In this document: one piece after another, positions 35,188 to 44,905 of the stretch | Position numbering within the stretch: the stretch's first letter is position 1 | How the letters are laid out: every line of letters begins with the position of its first letter | Assembly (NCBI GenBank): GCA_037176885.1 | Contig: JAWWNJ010000164.1 | Span: 124,001-188,000, forward strand | Source: Favolaschia claudopus | Taxonomy: Eukaryota > Basidiomycota > Agaricomycetes > Agaricales > Mycenaceae | Direction: 5' to 3' | Length of the DNA stretch: 64,000 nt | The notes under the pieces: model-generated | What the model was told of the DNA's origin: nothing | Seen by the model: only the letters and a program-made list of their open reading frames with translations | Database searches by the model: none | Translations under genes and position numbers: made by a program

Positions 35188-35930
35188 ATGCCTCAGCCCA
35201 TAGGTGAAGTCCTAATCGACTACCATTCCTTCCCGGTGGTCAGTCAAGACTTCGTGCGCAAGATTTATACTGTGGTAGGCTGTCTTCAACACATTTCTGC
35301 GCCAAGTCCAACCAGCCGCTAGCCGAATCTCGTCTGCACGCCTTGTAGTGACGCCGGCGAAGACTGTGAATTCCTTCACTGGGGGTCTAAGTGCACTAGG
35401 TGCCGGGAAGCGAAGGTCCCCAAATGCTTGTTCGCCGGGGTGGATTGGTTCAAGTATACCTATCCTTCTTCGACCTTTCCGACACTTTTCATCTATCGCA
35501 GCGGTAAGCCCTGCCGCTCTTCAAATTCTCATCTTTCTTATTCTATTCAGGCGGCACTTTGTACGACCTTGCATTCCTCGAACTCTGGTACCACCTGCGC
35601 CTCGGCGGCTTAAGCCCCGATATGTTTATAGGTTCGGTGGACGGTGAGCCCGCTGACTTCTTGCGTCGGCGGGAGGAATTTGCTGGCGACCTTCGTGACT
35701 GGGACATTGCTCACGACCTAAACCATGCCGCTCACTCCAGCCGGCGGCTGTATTTCTACAACATCCTATCTCGAGTTTTACGCGAGTGGCGTACCCAGGA
35801 TCGCTCGATCCATGCCCAGTGCGACGTCGACGCAGCTATCCTGCTTCATGATATCAGGCGACGGGACTCTAATGTTCCGACCGTCGTGCCCTTGGCCCAA
35901 GGCACGCGCCGCCAGACCTTCGAGCGGTAA
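35188..35930 (+). CDS. Element 2 antisense gene ii: small six-cysteine protein
   Basis: Three exons (35188-35274, 35323-35503, 35551-35930) give 215 aa with no break. Exon 1 is a short leader. Exon 2 starts with a Pro and carries C-x2-C-x6-C-x8-C-x2-C-x7-C with a WG dipeptide before the fourth Cys. Exon 3 is a helical domain (LYDLAFLELWYHLRLGGL...) of unknown kind. This layout and intron phases recur in genes iii and iv, so the three are tandem paralogues. The cysteine spacing fits a Zn(II)2Cys6 cluster, but the stretch between the cysteines lacks the Lys/Arg density of classical DNA-binding members, so protein or RNA binding is also possible. The first intron ends in CCGCTAG, part of the element's motif. 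Confidence 0.68.
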
Positions 35931-36102
35931 CCCAGGCTAGTAGCTTTTCCCCGTTAGGGTCAAATAAATCTCTTTGCCCGGTCGCAAGCCGTTATCGTGA
36001 TGTCTGATTCCTCCTGAGCTTTTGGTCCGGTAGCCGGTGGTACTCACCCGTCGGCTATAGGTTTTACTTATAGCGGCCGGTGCCCAGTGAGTCCTTCGAG
36101 CG

Positions 36103-36774
36103 ATGCCCGCCTTTTCTTTGGCAGCGACTTTTTACTCAGAACGCTTTAGGAGCTTCACCGGTCCCTCAGAGTACCAGCTCGTACTTCAAGCTCAGTTTGT
36201 GGGTCTTTCGTTCTTTCTCAGTGCTCTCCCGCTGACGGGTGCCTCTTCTTAGCCGGAGTACGAATGCCAGTGCTGCCTCAAGAACTACCGCCATTGCATC
36301 TGGATTCAGTGGGGTGAAGCCTGCCTCAGCTGCATGTTCATAGGCCGCGCCGCCTTGTGCTGCTACACTAAGAAGTCCGTCTGGCAGGCCGAGAACAGCC
36401 GTCGTCGCGACACTCTCCTAGCCTCTCGGCCAGGTAAGTCTGCTTTCTATCTTTATACCTCCCAGCGGGGGCCTTAGTGAATTTTAGCTCCCTCCGCCGG
36501 ACGGATCGCTCAGTTTGACTGGTACGCCCGGGCTGCCGGTGCCCGACTCGACGAGAAGAGGTACATTGACGTGCGTACTTGCACCATCCTCGCCGCCAGG
36601 TCCATGCTCGGCACCCTTGGGTTTGGCCAGCTACGCTTCTTGTACGGACTGTGGTTTGACGCGAAGGGGGCGGGCGTACGAAAGGAAATTGTAGATCTCC
36701 TCCGGGATAGGTTAGACGCTGTAGCCCTCCAGTCCGGCGCAAGGCTCCCGCCCGTCATGTTCATCGGGCCGTAA
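36103..36774 (+). CDS. Element 2 antisense gene iii: small six-cysteine protein
   Basis: Three exons (36103-36198, 36253-36433, 36488-36774) give 187 aa, uninterrupted. Exon 2 opens with PEYECQCC and holds C-x2-C-x6-C-x8-C-x2-C-x8-C with the WG before the fourth Cys, as in genes ii and iv. The third exon (QFDWYARAAGARLDEKRYID...) is helical and of unknown family. Both introns contain CCCGCT/AGCGGG motifs. The choice of the ATG at 36103 rests on the intron position matching the paralogues. Confidence 0.62.
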
Positions 36775-37011
36775 GCGTAGTAGGAAATATATTCCCACTG
36801 TCAAACGAACTTGCATCTTTAAAACTCTGTTTCAAGCTGCCCGATTAGGAAGGCTTCTTAGAAACCAAAGCTTCCTCGTGTTTTTGCCCAGCGGGAGCTC
36901 AGCACCTCGTTGGATATTCCACATGTATTGCGGATCTTCCGGGAGCATCGGGTGCAATGAGTCCCGCTGTCGATCTCTCTGTTTTTGGGTCTCCCGCCAG
37001 GTCTCAGAGAG

Positions 37012-37019
37012 ATATTTAA
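37012..37019 (+). promoter_or_regulatory. TATA-like element of antisense gene iv
   Basis: TATTTAAG lies about 45 bases before the ATG at 37058 on the antisense-gene strand. Weak evidence, by sequence and spacing only. Confidence 0.3.
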
Positions 37020-37057
37020 GCTGGCGGGAAGGTCCCATTTGCTTCAGTCGTCTACTC

Positions 37058-37686
37058 ATGTCTTTGCTGGAACATCCACTCTTCCCGAATGACCCCGTCG
37101 GCCCGCTCAGGGAGTACTATGTACGTTCCTGAACATTTTGCCTCGGGTAATTCCTCATCATTCGGCAGCCTGGCCGGGTATGCTCTGCGTGCCTCAACGC
37201 CCGTTCTCATTGCGAGTTTACTGAGTGGGGAGCGCCGTGCACCCGCTGTTACTTGCTGAAGCACAACTGCTCATACACCCAGACCGCTGAGCTGGCCGAT
37301 GAAATTGCTGCCCGCCGGCACCGTTTCAAAGAGGGTCCCGATCGTAAGTGACGACTTCTTTCTTATCTGTTGCGCCACAACTGATTCCCCGCTCGCTTCT
37401 AGCGGCTACGAAGGAACAGCTAGCTGCTTGGGACGTCCTTCATGAGGGGACCCTGGCGCAGTTCCCATTCTGGCAACAATACCATTCTGTAATCGTCGGG
37501 CGGAACGTCGCAGAGGCAGCTCAACGGCTGTCTTTTTACTTCGAGGCCCGCTTGGTTTTCCATCTTCTTCAGGAGGCCAAAACGGCTAATCTCCCGGCTG
37601 CGTATGTTGCTGTTATCCGCGAGCGGTTAGACGTTCTCGCCAATAATCTTTTCCTGGATCTTCCGGCTAGGATGCGGGCAGTGTAG
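37058..37686 (+). CDS. Element 2 antisense gene iv: small six-cysteine protein
   Basis: Three exons (37058-37120, 37169-37343, 37403-37686) give 173 aa without breaks. A 21-residue leader is followed by PGRVCSACLNARSHCEFTEW and the rest of the cluster: C-x2-C-x6-C-x8-C-x2-C-x6-C, inside the Zn(II)2Cys6 spacing range. Exon 3 is helical (LSFYFEARLVFHLLQEAKTA). Intron positions and phases match genes ii and iii. Of the three paralogues it lies nearest the internal hairpin and polypurine tract. Confidence 0.68.
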
Positions 37687-37816
37687 ATACAGGCACATGT
37701 ACTTTCGGATAGTTCGTTCCGATAACACACGCTCCCGCCCCATGTGAGGCCTTGGAAACATTTATTTCTTGGTAAAGATGTGCCCGCTGCCCTCAAATGA
37801 CGTGCTAGGTGACCCA

Positions 37817-37856
37817 CCTCTCCCCCTTTCAGAAATCTCAACTGTCCCCCAGTTGA
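37817..37856 (-). promoter_or_regulatory. Element 2 internal hairpin plus polypurine tract
   Basis: On the minus strand: TCAACTG-GGGGA-CAGTTGA, eight bases, then AAAGGGGGAGAGG. It copies the layout at the 3' LTR but is 7.6 kb away. It lies upstream of antisense gene v, as the internal copy in element 1 lies upstream of gene C. Confidence 0.65.
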
Positions 37857-38035
37857 TCGATCAGAGGAAATTCAGGTTCCCCGGCAGCAAATTTTCGTGC
37901 CACGGAACGATCGGGTGCGTTTGAAATAATTTTCTGCGCCACCGGCGGGTGCATCTACCATAAATGGTAATCCAAGTTCGGCCGTTGACCAGATTTCGTC
38001 CAAATTATCCTTACGGCGTTAATTACGGCCGCTCG

Positions 38036-38041
38036 AGTATA
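38036..38041 (+). promoter_or_regulatory. TATA-like element of antisense gene v
   Basis: TATAAG lies about 70 bases before the ATG at 38107, next to an AGCGGG motif. The spacing fits a core promoter. Confidence 0.4.
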
Positions 38042-38106
38042 AGAAGCAGCGGGCGGACGGGTATACCCCCAGCCTCGTCTACTGTCTTTACTCTGCTTCC
38101 TCCAAA

Positions 38107-39347
38107 ATGTCTCAAAACGATTACAACACCGTCAAAGCCGATTTCCTCAAGGCTATGGACGTTGCCGCCAACCTCGTCAAGTATTCGCCGCCCGAGTCTC
38201 GTAAAAACCAGCTCAAGGACGTCGCCGAGATTCTCGTAAGAGCCGCCGGCTACATTGACCAGTCTCGTTTTGTTAACATTATTCTTTCGTTCGTAGGCGC
38301 GCCTTCCCCCGCTCATGCCTTTCATTTTGGAAGACAAGAGCGCGGTTCTTCGTGAGGCAATCTTCACCTCGCGTGAATATTACCACTCCTTGTACGACCC
38401 GGATGGTAAACGGGACGTGACCTTCCCCGCTGGGTACGATGCCCTGCGGCGGATCACCAAGGCCATTCACGAAGACCGTTCCAAGAAGGCGATCCCGCCC
38501 GTCTCCACCGTTTCTTCTTCCAAGGGGACCCGGGTCGGTTTCACTGACTTTTATTGCCGTGCTCATCATTGACTCACAACCATCCCCCGCTAGAAGAGTA
38601 CTCGCGGGCGGTCTCAGGGTGAACCCGAGTCTGAGGACGAGGACGAAGGCACCGTTCGTGCTCCATCGCCCGCTCTCACCACCATCGGTGCTGACGAGGT
38701 TCGTTCTTTCATTTAACAGCTGGCCTGTGTAGAGCTGACGATTGACACTTCTATCATCGCCGTTGGGTGTTTGTTTACCCAGATGCTCGTTGACGATGAG
38801 CATGTCCCCGCTCCCAAGGCTCCCCCTACCGGTCCCAAGGCTAAATCAGCCATGGCGGGCAAGAAGGGTGCGCGCGCTGTAAGTCGCACGTTATTTCCGC
38901 TTTAGCTTCTGTCGTTCATTTCAATCTTTCAGCATAGCCCGGCCCCCGCTAAGAAGGGCAAAGGCAACAAGCGCGCTCGCATCGACAACGTCCCGTTCCA
39001 CGAGGACTCCTTCCTCACCAACGGTGAGTTTCCCGTCCATTGTTAGTGGTTTCCCGCTGAATGTTATTACAGCAACGGCTGAGTTTTACGCTTCGGCACC
39101 CGCTTCAGGTGCTGTTGTCGACGAGGCCGCTAGCGTCGTTGAGATGGGCACCGAGTTCATGAGCAACCACCTTGCCTTGCGCAAGCGGATGTACTTCATC
39201 ATGGTCGAGCTGGCGGTCATCCACGAGAACCTTCGTAGTTCTCTGGCCCGGCGTGAGCAGCTCCTCGACGAAGGAGAGAAGATCTCGGCTCGCCTTCGCG
39301 ACTTCCCCGAGTCTTCCTCTGCCGGCGTCGATGCTCATGTTCCCTGA
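38107..39347 (+). CDS. Element 2 antisense gene v: homologue of element 1 gene C
   Basis: Six exons (38107-38235, 38297-38533, 38594-38698, 38783-38878, 38933-39023, 39073-39347) give 310 aa with no break. The N-terminal region has an intron at the same point as gene C. The middle is acidic, then Lys-rich, with GNKRAR followed by HEDS, and the last exon encodes a coiled coil entered in phase 1, all as in gene C. The two proteins are clearly alike in plan but diverged in sequence. KRAR could direct the protein to the nucleus. No known domain is recognised. The donor of the second intron (GTCGGT) is weak. Confidence 0.68.
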
Positions 39348-39569
39348 CTCGTTCCTAAAGAGTTCCCCCAGCGGGTCCCCCTTTCTTCAGAATCCTCGGT
39401 ACTGGCTCAATCGTTTCGGACACCTCACGGCTCATCCTTCTGCTGGCCGCCACACACTCCCCGGGTGCGCAACCTGTTCGCAGCGCACTGGCGGGAGATG
39501 AAGGAAATTCAATTACTTAAAGACTTCGAATCTCGTTTCAGACTGTAACGTAGATATCGTAGCAGTAAT

Positions 39570-42500
39570 TCATTTCCGCGCAGCGGCTTTCGTGGCAGAA
39601 CGAGTTTTTCGTTTGAAAGGCAGCGGCTCATCCGTGTCAGGTTCCTCTTCCTCCTCTTCTTCCTCGGGCAAGGCCTCCTGCAGAGCCGGCTCTTCGTCAG
39701 CCGCCCCGCTTGGGGTTAACCTTACATTCCCGAATTGGAAGTCATCTCCAGAATAACCGTCTTCCTCCTGGACCATCTTTTCTAGCGTCTCGGCCGAGAG
39801 GTCAATTAAGTCGTGAATGTCAGCGGGCAGCTTGATAGAGCGCCGCTGCTCGAAGGGGACTACCCTGAACTGAGCAATCTTCGATTGAAAGACAGAGCCG
39901 TCCATCTCCGCTACGATATAACTTCCACCTTTCGTACGCCGGATGATAATTACTGGTCCCAGGTATCTGGCGGCCATCTTCGTATTGAGCGACTTCTCAA
40001 CAGTCGTATTCCTGATGAGCACCAAGTCTCCCGGCTCGAAATGGTAATCTTCGATAGTATGTTTATGTGCTATCTCATACCGGCGCAAATTCGCTCGTTT
40101 CTCGTCGGTGACCCGCTCCCTCATCTGTTCGACGTGAGTGGCGTGCTTAGCCAGGGCCTGGGCTCGATAGCCGATTAACTCAGCGGTCGTTAGAGTCCTG
40201 CCGGGCAGATGCACTAGCCAAGTCGCTTCTTCTATATCCAGCGGGAGGATTGGATGTGCGCCCGTTACCATAAAGTAGGGTGAACAACCCGTTCCTCGTC
40301 GAATAGTGACCCGGTCAGCCCATAACATCTGCGGGAAGAACCAGTACCACTTGCTGGGATTCCCGCCAGTAGCTTTCCATAAGGATTGCCTCATCGAGAA
40401 GTGCCCATTTTCGACTTTCCCGTTGGCTTGAGAATTATACGGCGAAACTCTAATATTTCTTATGCCGTATTTAGACTCAAGGTAGGCCACGGCCGCTAGG
40501 AAGGCCGGCACATTATCTGTCACCAGTTCCTCCGGGCAACCCCACCTACAAATCACGTCTTCAAGTAAGAACAAGGCCAGCGTTCTGGCATTCTCGTTCT
40601 TTATCGGCCGCGCTTCTATGTAGCTGCTGAGAGAGCAGCGGGCGTCGACAATTTTATTGAAGCCGTTGGAAGGAGTACCAACGACCATCACGTCGACGTG
40701 TACCACTTGGAAGAGCGAAGGGGTATGAGTGACAACGGGCGGGATCTTTAATAGAGTCCTTTGCCTCAATTGACACAATTCGCAAGTCTTAATGTACCAA
40801 GTGACATCCCGCTCCATCTCAGGCCACCAGAAGCGCATTTCTATCAAGGATTTGGTAGCAAAGACGCCGCGATGAGCTAGGCTATCATGAGCCGCCCGCA
40901 TCATATACATTCGGTGTTCTTTGTCCACCACCAACTGATGTGCGCTCCCCGTTGTGGATTTATGATAGAGTTTTCCATCTGCATCCTCGAAGAAGCCGGT
41001 GGCGAATCGCAGGAAGGCTTTATATTCTTTGTCGTTCATGCCATCCGGGCGAGCCAGGGTGTTCCGCCGCCATTCCTTCATGAGGAGCAGCCGCTCGTCC
41101 GCTAGCTTCGCCGCTACCGATCGTTGGTCTTCAGAATACGGTTCCCGCTTCGTCGGGTCGTACTTCAATTCGAGGTCAGGGATCAGCGGCTCGCCTGCTG
41201 GCTTGTCGTCCCCCTTTGACTGAGAGAAGACCTCGAAAATGTATTCTTTACTAAGGCGGGTGTAAGCCCACGCCTGTTCAGCGTCGTTTTCGAAGTCAGA
41301 GGCTGACTGAGCCTCATCTCCCGCCAATTCAGCTACCATATATCCACCTCGGGTGTCAATATCGTGCTTGAAATCCTCGAAATTCTTGAGAGGCGGCCAA
41401 GCACTACTTTCAGGATGAAGACCCGGCGGCTCGTTGTTATCGAACTCGTCTTCTGGATGATCATACTCTGGATCTCCCGGCTGAATACGCCGGCGGGAGA
41501 GTCCATCTGGCCCGAAAGTCTTGCCCGGTACATGCTTCAGAGTGAAATGAAACATTAAGATCTCCTCGATCCAGCGGTTGATCGTAGCGTTGGGTCCCAT
41601 TCCCGGGTGATCCAACATGCCTTTGAGGTACTGAGCGTCGGTCTCGACGACCAGCTTGCGGCAGCCCAACAGCCAGTATTGCATGTGGTCTAGCGCCCTC
41701 TTCAAGCCAAACAATTCCCGCTTGGGCTGAGAATACCTCGACTCCCGTTCATTCAAAGGTATGGAGCTGAAGCGGGCATAGTACCGCTTATTTAGGTCCA
41801 AAGGATCCCGCTGGTACACATGCACTCCAACTCCAAGGTACGACGTATCAACCGCCAGCACCACTTCGGTGTCCCATTCATATCTTATAGGTCTAAGCGC
41901 GGGACATTCTCGCAAAGCCTTCTTCAAAACTTTCATGCAGGCGTCTTGGGGCGGGCCCCACTCGAATATGACTTCTTTCCGGGTGAGCTTCTGAATTGGT
42001 TCAGCTTTGACCGTGTAGTCTTGGATGAACATCCTCATAACGCCCACAGTTCCCAGAAAGGCTTTCACATCGTGGAAATCCTTCAGCGGGCCCCAAACCT
42101 CAATGACGCCGATTCTATCTTCATCCGGGCGCATGCCCTCGTATGAGCAGACATGGCCGACCACCTTAAAGGTTCCCCGGCAAATCTGCAACTTCTTCCC
42201 GCTTACAGTCGCCCCAGAATAGGCTAGCCGGGTAAGTACCCGGTTGCAGTCTACCAAGTGTAACCACACAAAGACCCTTATCAGCGGGTTCTCAGGGATG
42301 GTCTCGTACGTCCCGTCAGGCTTTTCGTATCGAGTGAAGCCGCCGGCGACAGGCACGTCATCTATATACGGCCGGGTAACCGCAGGAATTTCGTCTCGCA
42401 GGATGTAGGTTACGTCTTCGTGGAAGATCGGCACAGAGTTGGTCCAACCCTGCGGCAATCTTACCAATCGAAGCGCCCCAAACGGAGTTTGGAAGGTCGT

Positions 42501-43658
42501 GTAATCTCGAGATTCCGGGTCAATCAGCCGGTGGTTGTACCCAGAATAAAGATCAAACGTGGACCCACAAGCCCTTCCTGCGAAATGTTCGGCTAGATCC
42601 GCGGCGCCGGGAGGCACCCCAGAGTGCGCAATGGTTACCGCGTTCAGCGGCTCCAACGAATGCACTAACCGAATTGACTTCTTATCACTCTTCAGAACTC
42701 CAAAGTACTTCGTGCGGTACGAGCCATTGGATGGTTCGTAGATATTGGCGTCGATACTCGCCCTAAGCACCTTGCAGACTTCTTCCAGTTGTCCCGGCGG
42801 GATGGGAATATTTCTTTCCACCCAGACCTTATGGTCTGCTTTCACCGGGAACTTGACTGGCGGGAAGAAATCCGTCCTGAAAGTTCCTCGTTCACTGTCA
42901 TCCCATGCTACTGTATTTTCGTGTATAGATAACATGTGATGAACCAGCTTCATCTCTTCATCATTCAGGAACCCATCATTATGCAGTTCGTCCACTACCG
43001 CTTTCCTTTCCGCTGTGTACCTCCCTACGGGAACGAACTCTGGCGGGTGAGGGTCTAGCGGGACGAGATTCTGCAGCGGATCCCCAATGATATTTCTTTC
43101 TATCCTGAACTCGGGAGGGAGCGGCTCGAGGACCGGCTTTACTTTCAGCGCTACCGGCTTATATTTCTTCGAGAACACCTCCTTCACCTCGACTTCAGGC
43201 GGGTGATCCTCGGGAACGATTTCCTCCATCAACACCACTTTCGTTTCGTTGTGTTCGAACCCGGGCACCACCCAGTCGGCGTAGTCACAGCACTGACAGC
43301 GCTCCCCCGCTGAATGCCGAGACCGCTCCTGTTTGAGCGACTCAACATCGGCACCGGCTGTCATGAACACAGCGGCTGGGTCCTTCAGTTTCTCTCTGAC
43401 TTTATCCGTTATATTAGCTACGATGGCTACATAGGATTCGCCGACGTTCTTTCCTTCTGTCAGCTGCTCATTATATTCCTGAAATAGCTGAGCAGCGGGT
43501 TTGTCATCAACTTCTGGCATGGCAGCCGCTAGGTAGGCCATTTTCGTCTCGGCCATCGAAAACCCCTCTTCTCCAGATTTCATCAAAGCGCAAATTCTAG
43601 GAACATTATTCTCGTCCAGTTCTATCTGAACCGCTAACTCTCCTTGATGGTTAATCAA
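39570..43658 (-). CDS. pol: Element 2 Pol: reverse transcriptase, RNase H and integrase
   Basis: An open frame of 1362 codons. The RT domain (residues about 260-480) has the catalytic YIDDV. RNase H follows (about 610-730, VVLAVDTSYLGVGVHVYQ). The integrase has an H-H-C-C zinc domain (HDSLAHRG, CELCQ) and the D-D-E core residues (VHVDV, TDNVP, KVENGH) at about 880-1160. A short acidic C-terminal tail follows. All catalytic residues are in place, so this protein could be active. The frame is shifted by -1 relative to the protease frame, with which it overlaps. Translation probably comes from programmed frameshifting at A-AAT-TTT (43673-43679), not from the listed first codon. Confidence 0.9.
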   Translation of the reverse strand: MINHQGELAVQIELDENNVPRICALMKSGEEGFSMAETKMAYLAAAMPEVDDKPAAQLFQEYNEQLTEGKNVGESYVAIVANITDKVREKLKDPAAVFMTAGADVESLKQERSRHSAGERCQCCDYADWVVPGFEHNETKVVLMEEIVPEDHPPEVEVKEVFSKKYKPVALKVKPVLEPLPPEFRIERNIIGDPLQNLVPLDPHPPEFVPVGRYTAERKAVVDELHNDGFLNDEEMKLVHHMLSIHENTVAWDDSERGTFRTDFFPPVKFPVKADHKVWVERNIPIPPGQLEEVCKVLRASIDANIYEPSNGSYRTKYFGVLKSDKKSIRLVHSLEPLNAVTIAHSGVPPGAADLAEHFAGRACGSTFDLYSGYNHRLIDPESRDYTTFQTPFGALRLVRLPQGWTNSVPIFHEDVTYILRDEIPAVTRPYIDDVPVAGGFTRYEKPDGTYETIPENPLIRVFVWLHLVDCNRVLTRLAYSGATVSGKKLQICRGTFKVVGHVCSYEGMRPDEDRIGVIEVWGPLKDFHDVKAFLGTVGVMRMFIQDYTVKAEPIQKLTRKEVIFEWGPPQDACMKVLKKALRECPALRPIRYEWDTEVVLAVDTSYLGVGVHVYQRDPLDLNKRYYARFSSIPLNERESRYSQPKRELFGLKRALDHMQYWLLGCRKLVVETDAQYLKGMLDHPGMGPNATINRWIEEILMFHFTLKHVPGKTFGPDGLSRRRIQPGDPEYDHPEDEFDNNEPPGLHPESSAWPPLKNFEDFKHDIDTRGGYMVAELAGDEAQSASDFENDAEQAWAYTRLSKEYIFEVFSQSKGDDKPAGEPLIPDLELKYDPTKREPYSEDQRSVAAKLADERLLLMKEWRRNTLARPDGMNDKEYKAFLRFATGFFEDADGKLYHKSTTGSAHQLVVDKEHRMYMMRAAHDSLAHRGVFATKSLIEMRFWWPEMERDVTWYIKTCELCQLRQRTLLKIPPVVTHTPSLFQVVHVDVMVVGTPSNGFNKIVDARCSLSSYIEARPIKNENARTLALFLLEDVICRWGCPEELVTDNVPAFLAAVAYLESKYGIRNIRVSPYNSQANGKVENGHFSMRQSLWKATGGNPSKWYWFFPQMLWADRVTIRRGTGCSPYFMVTGAHPILPLDIEEATWLVHLPGRTLTTAELIGYRAQALAKHATHVEQMRERVTDEKRANLRRYEIAHKHTIEDYHFEPGDLVLIRNTTVEKSLNTKMAARYLGPVIIIRRTKGGSYIVAEMDGSVFQSKIAQFRVVPFEQRRSIKLPADIHDLIDLSAETLEKMVQEEDGYSGDDFQFGNVRLTPSGAADEEPALQEALPEEEEEEEEPDTDEPLPFKRKTRSATKAAARK

Positions 43659-44819
43659 CTCCTCGAATTCTGAAAATTTTGTTCCTCTTCGCCGCTCGTC
43701 TGCGCAGCCGGTGGCGCATCGTTTTGTACGCGCCGCACCTGCCGCCGCTGACCCCTGGGGAAGGTAGGGACGACCACCCGCTTCGAAGTGGAGGGGTCGG
43801 TCAGAGTCAGGAACTGGTTCCCGTCAGAAGTATTTTTGATACCGCTGGCGGTCAGAACTTCGAAGGGCCGCCCCAGCAGCACTTTGTATGCCGGGTTCCG
43901 TATAACATGCACTTGTAGGTACACTGTCATATCGCCGAACCTGAAGGGGACGTTCCTCGCTAACCCGACTGACTTTTCGGTTTGCCCGTTGGCGCTCATC
44001 ATGTGGATACAGTTATCGGGGTCCCAGCTGACTCCTAGCTCGGTGGCTACCGACAGGGCCATGGACACGATCTGTGATCCACCATCCAGAATGCATTCTA
44101 CTTCGGCGGCTCCATGAATGAGCGGGAAGACCACTCTCAGGGCCGCTGATTCTCCAGCAGAAGCTTCGGAGATCGCGACGAAGATTTCTCTCACCGGCTC
44201 ACCATCGGCTACCGACTGCCAATATTGCACTGCCGGGTCGACAGTGATGAGAGCTCCCGCTGGCATGAGTCCATCGGCCACAGTTGAGACCTGAACTAAT
44301 GCTTCGTAAGGGAGGTCCTCCAAGGCTACGCTGGAGGACTCATCATCTTCGTCGGCTTCTTTCTCTGCATGGCTAATCAATTGCTCGAGGGTGACTCGAA
44401 CAGCGGGCGAGACTCTCTTCTTCGAGAGCAACGCCTTAGCCTGACGCAGCAACTTCGGGCTGAGGGCGAACAACCTCCCCAGCGGGAGCGCTATTTCCAG
44501 GCTTCCAAAGATCTCCTTTATCAAGGATTCGACCTCCTCATCTTCCTGGTCCTCTACGGGCGCCTTCAACTCGTAGTTCTTTTTCGTTGGCCGCTGGCGG
44601 CGCATTTCCCGCCGGCCGAACTCTGGGTTCGTTGGGCCTTTTAGCTGGCTTGACCGGGGGAACGTTCCTATACGGAAGTTCCGGCGGCTGAGTGCCATTT
44701 TGTTCTTCTGTCTCCTCCCGCTCCTTTTCCTTGGTTTCCACGATCGCCGGCTGTGCTTCGACAGCGGGCTTTCGTATCGTCCTCGGTTTATAGGGCAACT
44801 TCGGCATCACAACTTCCAT
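43655..44819 (-). CDS. Element 2 protease region
   Basis: The frame up to 43655 encodes a retropepsin-like domain: LDGGSQIVSMALSVATELGV, then VLLGRPFEVLTASG. The active-site triad reads D-G-G where D-S/T-G is usual, so activity is uncertain. Upstream, 44819 to about 44640 is open in another frame with a Pro/Glu-rich leader (MEVVMPKLPYKPRT), so one base change near 44640 seems to break the reading frame. The leader frame is -1 relative to gag and stays open back to the gag stop, so a second -1 frameshift may join gag to protease. Confidence 0.7.
43673..43679 (-). promoter_or_regulatory. Probable -1 ribosomal frameshift site between protease and pol
   Basis: In the protease frame the codons read CAA AAT TTT CAG, giving the heptamer A-AAT-TTT, which fits the X-XXY-YYZ rule. 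Slipping back one base there leads directly into the pol frame. The protease stop is six codons after the heptamer's first codon. Confidence 0.65.
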
Positions 44820-44905
44820 TTTCTTTCCTGCGGGCGGGCGTGCTTGTCGGTTCTCCGGGGGCTTATCCGCAGTGGGTTTCCCCTTGGCCCCCTTCCTCGA
44901 ACTCT

